A DNA stretch of 64,000 nucleotides from Fimbriimonadaceae bacterium (GTDB taxonomy: Bacteria > Armatimonadota > Fimbriimonadia > Fimbriimonadales > Fimbriimonadaceae), in assembly GCA_019638675.1 (NCBI GenBank), contig JAHBTE010000001.1:528605-592604 (forward strand), in the 5' to 3' direction. Below are positions 15,363 through 23,474 of the stretch, piece by piece. The notes under the pieces were generated by a model that worked only from the letters and a program-made list of their open reading frames with translations, was not told where the DNA came from and did not search any database. The position numbers and the translations under genes are program-made. The stretch's first letter is position 1. Every line of letters begins with the position of its first letter.

Positions 15363-16637
15363 ATGTTGGATCGAAAGCTGATTCGAGAAAACCCCGAACT
15401 CGTGCGGGCCGGGGCTAAACGCAAAGGCATTGATGCGCCAGTTGATGAATTCCTGCGCATCGATCAAGAATGGCGCGCAAGCGTGCAACAACTCGAACAA
15501 AAAAAGGCCGAATCCAACTCAATCAGCAAATCAATCGGCCAACTTATGGGGCAAGGCAAAACTGCCGAAGCAGAAGAGGCAAAGGCTCAAACCGCGCAAC
15601 TTAAATCGGATATCAAAGACCTTGAGCCGATTGAGCGAGAACTTGAAGCCAAACTCCACGAGCTAGAACTTCAATTCCCTAACCTGCCTCACGAAAGCAC
15701 TCCTGACGGACTAACTGCGGATGAAAACGTTGAAGTCAGGGCATGGGGTGAAAAGCCAAATGGCGAATTTCTTCCTCACCAGCAAATCGCAGAAGACTTG
15801 AAAATCATTGACTTCGCCGCTGGAGCAAAAGTGAGCGGATCGGGCTTTGTGGTCTATACGGGCCTTGGCGCAAAACTTGTTCGTGCGCTGGTGAGCTTCA
15901 TGCTTGATTTTCAAACGGAGCGCAACGGCTACTACGAGGTCTATCCGCCCGCACTGGTCAGCAGTGAAAGTCTAACCGGAACTGGCAACCTGCCGAAGTT
16001 TGCCGAAGACCTTTACAAAACCAGCGACGACTTGTGGCTTGTGCCAACGGCTGAGGTTCCCGTAACAAACCTGCTCAGGGATGAAATCCTCGACGGAGGG
16101 CAACTGCCGATCAAATACGCGGCGTATACGCCCTGTTTCCGCCGGGAAGCGGGTGCAGCCGGTCGCGACACCCGCGGAATTTTGCGAATGCACCAGTTCG
16201 ATAAAGTCGAGTTGGTGAAGTATGTCCATCCGAACGAAAGCTACAACGAGCTTGAGCTTTTGACGAGCGATGCCGAATCCATTCTCCAAGCCCTTGGTCT
16301 TCACTATCGGGTTCTTTTGCTTTGCGCGGGAGATATGGGCGACAAGGGATGCAAATGCTACGACCTCGAAGTGTGGGCACCGGGCGAAGAACGGTATCTA
16401 GAAGTCAGTTCGTGTACCAACTTTGAAGCTTTTCAATCTCGCCGAACAAATATTCGGTTCCGTCCAGAAGCCGGCGCCGCTCCCGAATTCGTCCATATCC
16501 TCAACGGCTCTGGGCTTGCGATTCCTCGTCTGATGGTCGCACTGATGGAAACGTATCGCGAGGCAGACGGCGGCATCACTATTCCCGAACCGTTACGGCG
16601 GTATATGGGTGTTGATCGGATTGAACCGATTGGTTAA
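15363..16637 (+). CDS. serS: Seryl-tRNA synthetase
   Basis: A 424-aa class II aminoacyl-tRNA synthetase. An N-terminal antiparallel coiled-coil arm (about 27-100, KKAESNSISKSIG...) binds the long variable arm of tRNA-Ser; the catalytic core carries motif 2 (F-R-R-E-A-G-A-A-G-R-D-T-R-G) and motif 3 (G-S-G-L-A-I-P-R). It charges tRNA-Ser with serine using ATP. The start at ATG 15363 (M-L-D-R-K-L-I-R-E-N-P) matches the family N terminus; a TTG at 15351 would add four residues. TAAATT lies 10 nt upstream, so any leader would be only a few nt. Confidence 0.96.
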   Translation: MLDRKLIRENPELVRAGAKRKGIDAPVDEFLRIDQEWRASVQQLEQKKAESNSISKSIGQLMGQGKTAEAEEAKAQTAQLKSDIKDLEPIERELEAKLHELELQFPNLPHESTPDGLTADENVEVRAWGEKPNGEFLPHQQIAEDLKIIDFAAGAKVSGSGFVVYTGLGAKLVRALVSFMLDFQTERNGYYEVYPPALVSSESLTGTGNLPKFAEDLYKTSDDLWLVPTAEVPVTNLLRDEILDGGQLPIKYAAYTPCFRREAGAAGRDTRGILRMHQFDKVELVKYVHPNESYNELELLTSDAESILQALGLHYRVLLLCAGDMGDKGCKCYDLEVWAPGEERYLEVSSCTNFEAFQSRRTNIRFRPEAGAAPEFVHILNGSGLAIPRLMVALMETYREADGGITIPEPLRRYMGVDRIEPIG

Positions 16638-16673
16638 AAAGTCAGTGAGACCGTTTCAGGTCTCACTGACTTT
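16638..16673. terminator. Bidirectional terminator between serS and rng
   Basis: A perfect 15-bp inverted repeat, AAAGTCAGTGAGACC and its complement, with a 6-nt loop, between the convergent stops of serS and the RNase gene; A-run on the left and TTTAG on the right. Confidence 0.8.
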
Positions 16674-16676
16674 AGA

Positions 16677-18467
16677 TTAGCGCAGAACGCCTTTGCCGGG
16701 AATTACTACGTCAGCAACTGCAAACGCGCGGCGAATATCTTGTAGAACAACCTTCACACGTTGGCCGACCAAATCGTGACCATCGAGCAGTTCCACGTAG
16801 AAACCACCATCCGTCCAGCCGATGGCCTTTGTCGCGCCTTCAACCGCTGAAGACCGAACATTGCACTCCAGAACTTGCGCACGGCGGAAGCCCATCAGAG
16901 TTTTATTGAACTCATCAATCGTGCCACCGACGACTTCAAACTCGTCGATTTCAAAATCGAAATTCGCCCGAATGTAAAGACCGCGACGGAGTTCGTGCTC
17001 AAGTTCTTCAATCGCTTCGCCATCTGCGCCGATGAGATTTTCGATTACCGCTGGGTGACATTCCACTGAGAAAGCGTTACCCGGTTCCGCAATTCGACGC
17101 CGCATAGCGCGCTCGATCCACAAGCTCACTGTATCTGGGCTTGGGATTCGACCGCGTCCTTCACATGTCGGGCAGAGATTTGTAATGGATTCCGTTACGC
17201 TTTCGCCCGTGCGTTTGCGGGTGATCTCTACCAATCCTAGACTACTGACCTTGCCCACTCGGGTGCGTGCGCGGTCGCGTTCCAGAATCTTGGTGAAGTG
17301 ATCCATCAGCCGCTTTTTATCGGCGGCGTCTTCCATATCAATGAAGTCGATAACGATGATTCCGCCCATATCTCGCAACCGGAGTTGACGGCAGACTTCA
17401 TCCGCGGCTTCGAGGTTTGTGCGGAGAATCGTGTCATTCAAGCTCGTTGAACCGACTTGCTTCCCAGTGTTGACGTCTATGGCCGTCAAAGCTTCCATTT
17501 GATCAATGATCAAATATCCGCCCGCTTTCAGCCAAACCTTATGTTCCAATAGAGTGTCAAGGTCTTTTTCGATCTTGTAATGGTCGAAAATCGGCTCTTC
17601 TTGGTCGTAGAGATAAATCTTGTCTTTCAGCTTAGGTGCGACCATCTGGGCGACTAATGCCACCTTTTCATATTCATCTGGATCGTCAATGATCAGGCGG
17701 TCAATTTCGTCGCCGAATACATCGCGAATAGTACGGTAAAGCAGAGTTTGATCGCGGTGGACGACGCACGGTGCGCGGAGTTTCTTCGCACTATCAACAA
17801 CTTGGCTCCAAAGCTGTTCGAGGAATGCAATATCTGCTCTCAGTTCGGCTTCCGTGCGGCCTTCGCATTCGGTTCGCATAATTAAGCCAAATCCTTGCGG
17901 CATCAGCTTGTCGCCAATCTTGCGAAGTCGTTCCCGCTCTTTGCGGTCTTCGATCTTCCGGGAGACTCCCATGTGGCCGCCTTCAGGCACCAGAACCACG
18001 TAGCGGCCAGGCAAGCTGATTCGGGTGGTGACACGGGCACCTTTGGTTCCGCGCGGGCCCTTGGTGACCTGCACCATCAGTTCTTGCCCAGGGCGGATGA
18101 GTTCTTTGATCTTGCGGCGGCGGAGTTCGCTTCTTCGCACAGATGCGGGAGTAGAGTCATCGCCTTCCTCAGGAACGATATCACCAACGTACAAAAATGC
18201 GTTGCGTTCCAGCCCAATATCAACAAATGCGGCATCCATACCAGGCAGAACGTTTTGAACAATTCCCTTAAAAATCGAACCGACAACGCGTTCTTCTCGC
18301 TCCACGCGGTATTCAAAAAGCTTGTTATCTTCCAGCACCGCAATCCGGGTTTCGCGGTTTGCTGAGTTCACAAGGATTTCGATTGCGCCGGGGGCTTTGC
18401 CGCTTCGGCTGGTGTTGCTTGCGTTGGCAGTTTTTCGAGCGGCCCTCGTTTTAGGCCGACTAGTCAT
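16677..18467 (-). CDS. rng: Ribonuclease E/G family endoribonuclease
   Basis: A 596-aa protein. After a Lys/Arg/Ser/Thr-rich N-terminal tail it has the RNase E/G core: S1 insertion (G-M-D-A-A-F-V-D-I-G-L...N-A-F-L), 5'-sensor, and DNase I-like domain with catalytic acids in A-I-D-V-N-T-G and V-I-D-F-I-D-M. C-P-T-C is the zinc-link that joins dimers. It degrades mRNA and matures rRNA. After the small domain there is an additional C-terminal module (about 535-590) rich in Val/Gly/Asp that resembles a TRAM-type RNA-binding barrel; the C-terminal scaffold of E. coli RNase E is absent. I use ATG 18467 rather than the upstream start at 18512; no strong ribosome-binding site is seen. Confidence 0.9.
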   Translation of the reverse strand: MTSRPKTRAARKTANASNTSRSGKAPGAIEILVNSANRETRIAVLEDNKLFEYRVEREERVVGSIFKGIVQNVLPGMDAAFVDIGLERNAFLYVGDIVPEEGDDSTPASVRRSELRRRKIKELIRPGQELMVQVTKGPRGTKGARVTTRISLPGRYVVLVPEGGHMGVSRKIEDRKERERLRKIGDKLMPQGFGLIMRTECEGRTEAELRADIAFLEQLWSQVVDSAKKLRAPCVVHRDQTLLYRTIRDVFGDEIDRLIIDDPDEYEKVALVAQMVAPKLKDKIYLYDQEEPIFDHYKIEKDLDTLLEHKVWLKAGGYLIIDQMEALTAIDVNTGKQVGSTSLNDTILRTNLEAADEVCRQLRLRDMGGIIVIDFIDMEDAADKKRLMDHFTKILERDRARTRVGKVSSLGLVEITRKRTGESVTESITNLCPTCEGRGRIPSPDTVSLWIERAMRRRIAEPGNAFSVECHPAVIENLIGADGEAIEELEHELRRGLYIRANFDFEIDEFEVVGGTIDEFNKTLMGFRRAQVLECNVRSSAVEGATKAIGWTDGGFYVELLDGHDLVGQRVKVVLQDIRRAFAVADVVIPGKGVLR

Positions 18468-18623
18468 TTTTCTCACTAAATTCTTTTCCTCGCAGCCAAG
18501 ATCATTTGGCAACTACCCGGGGTCAAGCGATCCTAGCGGAAGGTCAGTCTTCGTCGCACTCAATCGCGTCCTCGCTGGGTGTGGAAAAGATTACCAGGTT
18601 GAAGAATCGTTTGTGGGCACAGG

Positions 18624-18629
18624 TAACCT
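18624..18629 (+). promoter_or_regulatory. -10 element (TAACCT) of the M29 aminopeptidase
   Basis: TAACCT ends 7 nt before the GTG at 18637; it supports that start over the long upstream open frame. Confidence 0.4.
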
Positions 18630-18636
18630 GAGCCTC

Positions 18637-19761
18637 GTGCTTGATTCCCGAGTTACCCAGCTTGCTGAGATGCTTTGCTCTCACTCCACCAACCTCTCCT
18701 CCGAAGACAATGTTTTGATTCACGCGTTCGATATTCCTGATGAATGCGTCGCCGAATTGGTGCGGGTTGCTCAATCCACGGGTGCTAACGTTGCGGTTCG
18801 GTTGGAATCGAATGTCATCAAACGCCAGCTACTCCACGGAATGAAAGAAAGCAATGTCAACCTAATTGCTGACATTGAACTTCATGAAATGAAGCAGATG
18901 ACAGCTTACATCGCCTTGCGAGGAGGAGCGAATTCGGCTGAACTTAGTGACGTGCCGGGAGACAAAAACACCATGTGGCAGAAGCTATATGCCACGCCAG
19001 TTGTGTTTGGTCAACGGGTTCCACACACCAAATGGGCGGCTCTGCGCTGGCCCTCACCCGGAATGGCACAAATGGCAAATCTTCCAACCGCCGCATTCGA
19101 GGATTTCTACTTCAAGGTCTGCACGCTTGATTACAAGCGAATGGAAGAAGCTGCAAAGCCACTAGTCGAGTTAATGAAAAATACCGACCGGGTTCACCTC
19201 AAGGGGCCAGGCACCGACCTTTCGTTCAGTATCAAGGGCATTGGTTCGGTCAGTTGCCACGGCAAGCGAAATATCCCCGATGGAGAGTGCTTCTCCTGTC
19301 CGGTCAAAGATTCGGTGAACGGCACGGTTCAATACAACACGATCAACTTGTACCAAGGATCAGACTTCAAAGATATTCGCTTTGAAGTCAAAAATGGGAA
19401 AATCGTGGATGCCACCGCCGGCCCAATGACAGAAAAATTGAATCAAATTCTGGATACCGATGAAGGAGGACGTTACTTTGGCGAATGGAGCCTTGGCTAC
19501 AACCCCCACATTCTGCACCCAATGCGTGATACCTTGTTTGATGAAAAAATCGCCGGATCATTCCACCTCACTCCTGGCAACGCGTACACAGGCCCGGGCG
19601 GGAACGGGAATACATCAGCAATCCATTGGGATATCGTCTGCATCCAACGCCCGGAATATGGCGGCGGCGAAGTTTGGTTCGATGATGTTCTCATCCGAAA
19701 GGACGGCATTTTCACATTGCCTCAGTTGCAAGCGCTGAATCCAGATCAGCTGGGCAAGTAG
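18637..19761 (+). CDS. Aminopeptidase, M29 family (AmpS/PepS/T-like)
   Basis: A metallo-aminopeptidase of 374 aa with the chosen GTG start. Family landmarks: an N-terminal L-A-E-M-L-C-x-H-S region, the L-K-G-P-G-T-D-L-S-F strand, N-I-P-D-G-E-C-F with metal-ligand Glu, and near the C terminus H-P-M-R-D-T-L-F-D-E-K-I-A-G-S-F-H-L, which supplies the remaining His/Asp ligands. It removes N-terminal residues from peptides in the cytoplasm. The open frame extends upstream to 18322, overlapping the RNase gene, but that part is not M29-like; GTG 18637 starts where homologues do and has a -10 element 7 nt upstream. It is divergent from rng and followed by a good terminator. Confidence 0.85.
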   Translation: MLDSRVTQLAEMLCSHSTNLSSEDNVLIHAFDIPDECVAELVRVAQSTGANVAVRLESNVIKRQLLHGMKESNVNLIADIELHEMKQMTAYIALRGGANSAELSDVPGDKNTMWQKLYATPVVFGQRVPHTKWAALRWPSPGMAQMANLPTAAFEDFYFKVCTLDYKRMEEAAKPLVELMKNTDRVHLKGPGTDLSFSIKGIGSVSCHGKRNIPDGECFSCPVKDSVNGTVQYNTINLYQGSDFKDIRFEVKNGKIVDATAGPMTEKLNQILDTDEGGRYFGEWSLGYNPHILHPMRDTLFDEKIAGSFHLTPGNAYTGPGGNGNTSAIHWDIVCIQRPEYGGGEVWFDDVLIRKDGIFTLPQLQALNPDQLGK

Positions 19762-19769
19762 CTAATTCA

Positions 19770-19808
19770 AATCAGTTTCTGTCTGATACAGGCAGAAACT
19801 GATTTTTT
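19770..19808 (+). terminator. Rho-independent terminator after the aminopeptidase
   Basis: AATCAGTTTCTG and CAGAAACTGATT (12-bp stem) with a short inner stem in the loop, running into a six-T tract at 19803-19808. Confidence 0.85.
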
Positions 19809-19821
19809 AAGGTTCTTCTTT

Positions 19822-20346
19822 ATGCAAGGAAAAGAGTCCGCAATAGAAAAGAGTATTCGCTTTGTCAAATTCGCTGGGTATTCCATGGCTGTCGTGCCCG
19901 CACTTACATTTGTTGTCTTGATTTCATACTTTGGATCAGACTATCCTCGAACACCGCTTATCTTAGTATTGTTGGGTTGCATTGCAGGCGCGTTTTGGTA
20001 CAAAAACTACTGCTCCACAAATTTTACTAAGTACATTGACTTTGTCGTTTCTGAAAAAGAAAATGATGCTTCTGAACTTACTCGCTTAATCGAATTAGGT
20101 TGCTCCGTCCAATTGGAAGCGCTTGTTTACGACAAGCTCGCAAATGTAGTTTTAGGTTTCAATTCTACGGAGCAGATCCCAAACAGAACAATAGATTTAC
20201 TCGTAAGAAAATCACTACGTGTACCTGTAGTTAACGAAAGACTGCTACCTCACGTTTATAAGCTCGTAAATAAGTTACGTCAATCTGATTTTCCGTTTCA
20301 GCACCAAACGATTCAACTTACTAAGCGAATCTTAGCGCAAAAGTGA
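19822..20346 (+). CDS. Membrane protein of unknown function, two TM helices
   Basis: A 174-aa protein. Two adjacent hydrophobic helices (about 20-38 and 46-62) are followed by a soluble helical C-terminal region containing a D-A-S-E-L-T-R-L-I-E-L-G-C-S-V segment. I recognise no family. Base composition is lower in GC than the flanking peptidase genes. It is preceded by a terminator, so it needs its own promoter; AAGG lies 9 nt before the ATG. The downstream M42 peptidase has its own leaderless-type promoter, so no operon is implied. Confidence 0.5.
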   Translation: MQGKESAIEKSIRFVKFAGYSMAVVPALTFVVLISYFGSDYPRTPLILVLLGCIAGAFWYKNYCSTNFTKYIDFVVSEKENDASELTRLIELGCSVQLEALVYDKLANVVLGFNSTEQIPNRTIDLLVRKSLRVPVVNERLLPHVYKLVNKLRQSDFPFQHQTIQLTKRILAQK

Positions 20347-20389
20347 GACGTGCAACCTGCGAATTCACCTTCGTTTAATAGATTCAGGC

Positions 20390-20395
20390 TAAAAT
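20390..20395 (+). promoter_or_regulatory. -10 element (TAAAAT), leaderless start of the M42 peptidase
   Basis: TAAAAT ends 6 nt before the ATG at 20402, without a ribosome-binding site. Confidence 0.6.
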
Positions 20396-20401
20396 CAACG
20401 A

Positions 20402-21451
20402 ATGCCGAGATTTCAGATCGATGTGGACTATCTCAAGTCCGTGCTACAAGATCTTATCAACACCCCCAGCCCAACCGGAGACACGGCTTGGGCGGTTTCA
20501 TTTGCGCAGAACGAACTGGAAAACCTCGGAGCTTCCACTTTCATCACTCCGAAAGGAGCCCTCGTTGCTCAATATCCCGGGCTAAAAGACAATAAACCCA
20601 GAGCCATCACCGCGCATATTGATACCCTCGGCGTGATGGTCGCCGAGATCAAATCAAGCGGTCGCCTGCGGATGACCGCACTTAACGGCATCATGTGGCC
20701 AACTATCGAGAGTGAAGGCGTTACGATTCAAACAAAATCTGGGCAACAGATTCGTGGCTCTATTGTCCTTGCCAACGGGGCCGTTCATGTCAATAAAGAA
20801 GCGTCAACCGCCCCGCGCAATGCCGATACACTTGAAATCCGAATTGATGAAGTTACCAACTCTGCTGACGAAACCCGAATGCTGGGAATTGATGTCGGCG
20901 ACTTCGTATATCTTGATCCTCGGTACGAAGCCAACAGTAGCGGCTTCATTCGGTCCCGGTTCTTGGATGATAAGGCTTGTGTTGCCTGCGCGATCGCAGC
21001 CCTGAAAGCGCTTCACGATGCAGGGGTTAGCCCCGCTCAACGCACTCACTTTTTAGTCAGTAACTTTGAAGAAGTAGGGCACGGAGGAATGGACAGCCTT
21101 CCCAACGACCTCAACGAGTACCTTGTGCTCGATATGGCGGTTGTCGGCAATGGTCAGAACGGCGACGAAACCCACTGTTCGCTCTGCATCAAAGATAGCT
21201 CTGGCCCATACAGCAAGGCTCTCAACGATAAGCTCTCCAACCTCGCTTCACAAGCGGGGATCGATATCCGCCGCGACATTTATCCGTACTACGGAAGTGA
21301 TGGTTCTGCCTATTGGCGAAGCGGAGGCACCGCTCAGGTCGCCCTGATTGGACCGGGGGTTGATACTTCCCACGGCTACGAACGCACCCATGTGGATGCA
21401 CTGCGAGATACAGCAACTCTTATTGCCGAATATTTAATCGAAGAAGAATAA
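20402..21451 (+). CDS. M42 family aminopeptidase
   Basis: A 349-aa dinuclear zinc peptidase of the M42 (glutamyl aminopeptidase/deblocking aminopeptidase/FrvX) family. Metal and catalytic residues are visible in order: A-H-I-D-T-L-G (His, Asp), L-D-D-K-A-C (bridging Asp), E-E-V-G-H-G-G (catalytic Glu pair), the L-D-M-A-V-V-G Asp and the closing H in S-H-G-Y-E-R-T-H. These enzymes assemble into large tetrahedral complexes that trim short peptides. This is the second peptidase in 3 kb (M29 at 18637), though each has its own promoter. A strong terminator follows the stop. Confidence 0.9.
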   Translation: MPRFQIDVDYLKSVLQDLINTPSPTGDTAWAVSFAQNELENLGASTFITPKGALVAQYPGLKDNKPRAITAHIDTLGVMVAEIKSSGRLRMTALNGIMWPTIESEGVTIQTKSGQQIRGSIVLANGAVHVNKEASTAPRNADTLEIRIDEVTNSADETRMLGIDVGDFVYLDPRYEANSSGFIRSRFLDDKACVACAIAALKALHDAGVSPAQRTHFLVSNFEEVGHGGMDSLPNDLNEYLVLDMAVVGNGQNGDETHCSLCIKDSSGPYSKALNDKLSNLASQAGIDIRRDIYPYYGSDGSAYWRSGGTAQVALIGPGVDTSHGYERTHVDALRDTATLIAEYLIEEE

Positions 21452-21480
21452 AAAAGCGGCTCCGAAAGGAGCCGCTTTTT
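21451..21480. terminator. Bidirectional terminator
   Basis: AAAAAGCGGCTCC, a GAAA tetraloop and GGAGCCGCTTTTT form a perfect 13-bp hairpin with A/T tracts on both sides, between the convergent M42 peptidase and WD40 genes. Confidence 0.92.
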
Positions 21481-21484
21481 AGTT

Positions 21485-22465
21485 TTAGCGTTTCTTTGTT
21501 GGTGCCAAAGCTGGCTGAGGTGGATAGAGCATATGAATCTCAATCGTATCGCCGCTGTTTGTGCTCAGCAGGTACTTACCATCGCCGGTGAACGCAACTG
21601 GTGAACCTACATAGGATCGGTTATCCAACTGTGCCACCTGCTTGTACGCTTTCACGTCCCACACTCTCAAAGTTCCGTCGATTGCGCTAGTGCCAGCGTA
21701 TCGGCCGGAAGGAGTGAAGTCAGCTTCAGAAACAAAGTCGCCGTGCCCTTTGAGTGAAGAAAGCAGTGTTCGCTTGCTCAAATCATAGATGGAAACGACA
21801 CCGTCTCGACCGCAGGTCAAACCAAGAGTTTCATTGCGGTTGATTGCAAAGTTGTTGGCGCCTTGTCCACCCGGAACTTTGACTTTCGCCACAGTAGCGA
21901 GAGTTTTAGGAGCGAGAACGCGCCAGCCGTCAACTTGCGTTCCGGTGTAGATTGCGCCTGTCTTCAGGAAGTACGCACCATAGAAGTTTGCTGGTTCGCC
22001 CGTTACCTTTGCCACCGGATCGCCGCCGCTTACGTTCCAAACACAAATTGCGTCATCTCTACCAACCGAGAGAAATTGAGTGCCTGTGGTGTTAAATGAA
22101 ATCGATTGAATTCCGCGTTGGTGCCCTTTTGCCCGTGGAAATTCTCGAATTTTTTTGCCCGTTTTTGCTTCCCAAAGAAAAATCTTAGCTTGTTCGTCGC
22201 CCGTTAAAATGTATTTTCCGTCTGGAGAAAATGCCGCACCATAAGCTGGTTGAACATGACCCACTAATTTGATCGTTGGAATTTTGCCGCCTGCATCCAT
22301 GATTCGGACTTCCGAATTTTCCAGGCATGCAATGAACTGTGAGCCAGTTGGAGCTGCTGCCACCGCAACCGCGCGAATACCATCCAAGGTTTTCACACGA
22401 GTGAGCTTAAAGCCAGATGTTTGACCCAGCACGAGGCTGGCCGCGAGAGTAGTTGCCGTCAACAT
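21485..22465 (-). CDS. Secreted WD40-repeat protein
   Basis: A 326-aa protein with a short signal peptide (MLTATTLAASLVLG) and about seven beta-propeller blades. WD40-like cores include K-I-F-L-W-E-A-K-T-G-K, A-I-C-V-W-N-V-S-G-G and L-R-V-W-D-V-K-A-Y, each preceded by G-H dipeptides. Such propellers act as binding platforms; nothing here marks a catalytic site. A clear GGAAGGA ribosome-binding site lies about 10 nt before the ATG. It follows the lipoprotein gene by 58 bp in the same direction and may be cotranscribed with it and the GH57 enzyme. Confidence 0.75.
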   Translation of the reverse strand: MLTATTLAASLVLGQTSGFKLTRVKTLDGIRAVAVAAAPTGSQFIACLENSEVRIMDAGGKIPTIKLVGHVQPAYGAAFSPDGKYILTGDEQAKIFLWEAKTGKKIREFPRAKGHQRGIQSISFNTTGTQFLSVGRDDAICVWNVSGGDPVAKVTGEPANFYGAYFLKTGAIYTGTQVDGWRVLAPKTLATVAKVKVPGGQGANNFAINRNETLGLTCGRDGVVSIYDLSKRTLLSSLKGHGDFVSEADFTPSGRYAGTSAIDGTLRVWDVKAYKQVAQLDNRSYVGSPVAFTGDGKYLLSTNSGDTIEIHMLYPPQPALAPTKKR

Positions 22466-22523
22466 TGTTTAGGAATCCTTCCGTAAAAGCCGACGTCTCA
22501 GCTTTGTTGAGGGTTCAGTAAAT

Positions 22524-23459
22524 TTACTTTGTAGGGATGCTAAAGTCCTTGGCTTCAAACTTGCCGCCAAAGTTCCACTGTGCGCTCCAAACCAGTTTCC
22601 TCTCTTTTCCATCGGCAAACTTCTGGTTTGCTCGGAAAGTCACAGGAACATTTCGTTTTGAGTCAACTATGATCTCGATTTCGGTTGGTTCTTTGCCAGT
22701 GGATTTGGCGACGTAGCGATAAAAGGCTCGCTTATCACCGACTGCTTCAAGATTCTTTTCTTCCAAAGAAACTTTGAATCCGTTTTTTGGATCGGCAAGT
22801 CCAGCGATGAAAGCAGACCAAGGGCGGTCACCGTGAGAAAAATAACGGAAGCCTTCTACGGGCATTCTTTCGATGAACTCTTTGATCTCCGCTTTATTCA
22901 TCTTCTTACGAATTTCGCTTTTTCCAAAGGGAGCCAGTTCCTTCACTTTTTGGCCCTCATAGTAAGCTCGTTCCTGACCATCGGCAGCAATAGAATTCAT
23001 CGTCGCTTCTGTTTCTGGCAACGCATATTCAATTACAAAATTGCGATCATCTTTGATCTTAAGAGTAGGACTCATTGAAAGCACGTCTCCCCTATTCAGG
23101 CACTCCAACTTCACGTTTACAAGTGTAGGATCAAGGTTTTCAATGCCGTCATCAATGATTTCGCCAATTCCTCTTTTTGCTATCGGCTTATCAGCGGGAA
23201 CAGTAGGCCAGCTTTGCGGATTGATAATGTGCGCTTGAGGATTTCCCTTCATTCTCTTTTCGATCTCAGCCTTCATGTCTTCGATCTTCTTTTCTTCTTC
23301 CGTCTTGGGATCGTTATTAGCCTGACTATTGCCCGTAGGAACTGAAGTCGGAGCTAATTCGGTTTTCTTGGGCTGGCAACCAACGATAACCACTAAACCA
23401 CAGGCTAGGAGCATCCATCCAAAACGATTCATTACTGCAAGAGACGGGTTCACTTTCAC
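22524..23459 (-). CDS. Lipoprotein of unknown function
   Basis: A 311-aa predicted lipoprotein: hydrophobic signal followed by the lipobox V-I-V-G-C-Q, then a Thr/Pro/Asn linker and a charged KTEEEKKIEDMKAEIEKRM helix. The remainder is a mixed alpha/beta region ending WNFGGKFEAKDFSIPTK. It resembles DUF-type outer-membrane lipoproteins (LolA/LolB-like folds end similarly), but I would not assign one. The start is GTG 23459, which has AAGGAAA about 10 nt upstream; ATG 23432 is an alternative with a shorter signal. It begins 15 bp after the GH57 stop, so the two are probably cotranscribed. Confidence 0.6.
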   Translation of the reverse strand: MKVNPSLAVMNRFGWMLLACGLVVIVGCQPKKTELAPTSVPTGNSQANNDPKTEEEKKIEDMKAEIEKRMKGNPQAHIINPQSWPTVPADKPIAKRGIGEIIDDGIENLDPTLVNVKLECLNRGDVLSMSPTLKIKDDRNFVIEYALPETEATMNSIAADGQERAYYEGQKVKELAPFGKSEIRKKMNKAEIKEFIERMPVEGFRYFSHGDRPWSAFIAGLADPKNGFKVSLEEKNLEAVGDKRAFYRYVAKSTGKEPTEIEIIVDSKRNVPVTFRANQKFADGKERKLVWSAQWNFGGKFEAKDFSIPTK

Positions 23460-23474
23460 TTTTCGTTGTTTCCT

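Noticed and set aside
18322-18636. N-terminal extension of the M29 aminopeptidase
   Set aside because: The extra 105 codons overlap the divergent RNase gene and are not M29-like; GTG 18637 has its own -10 element.
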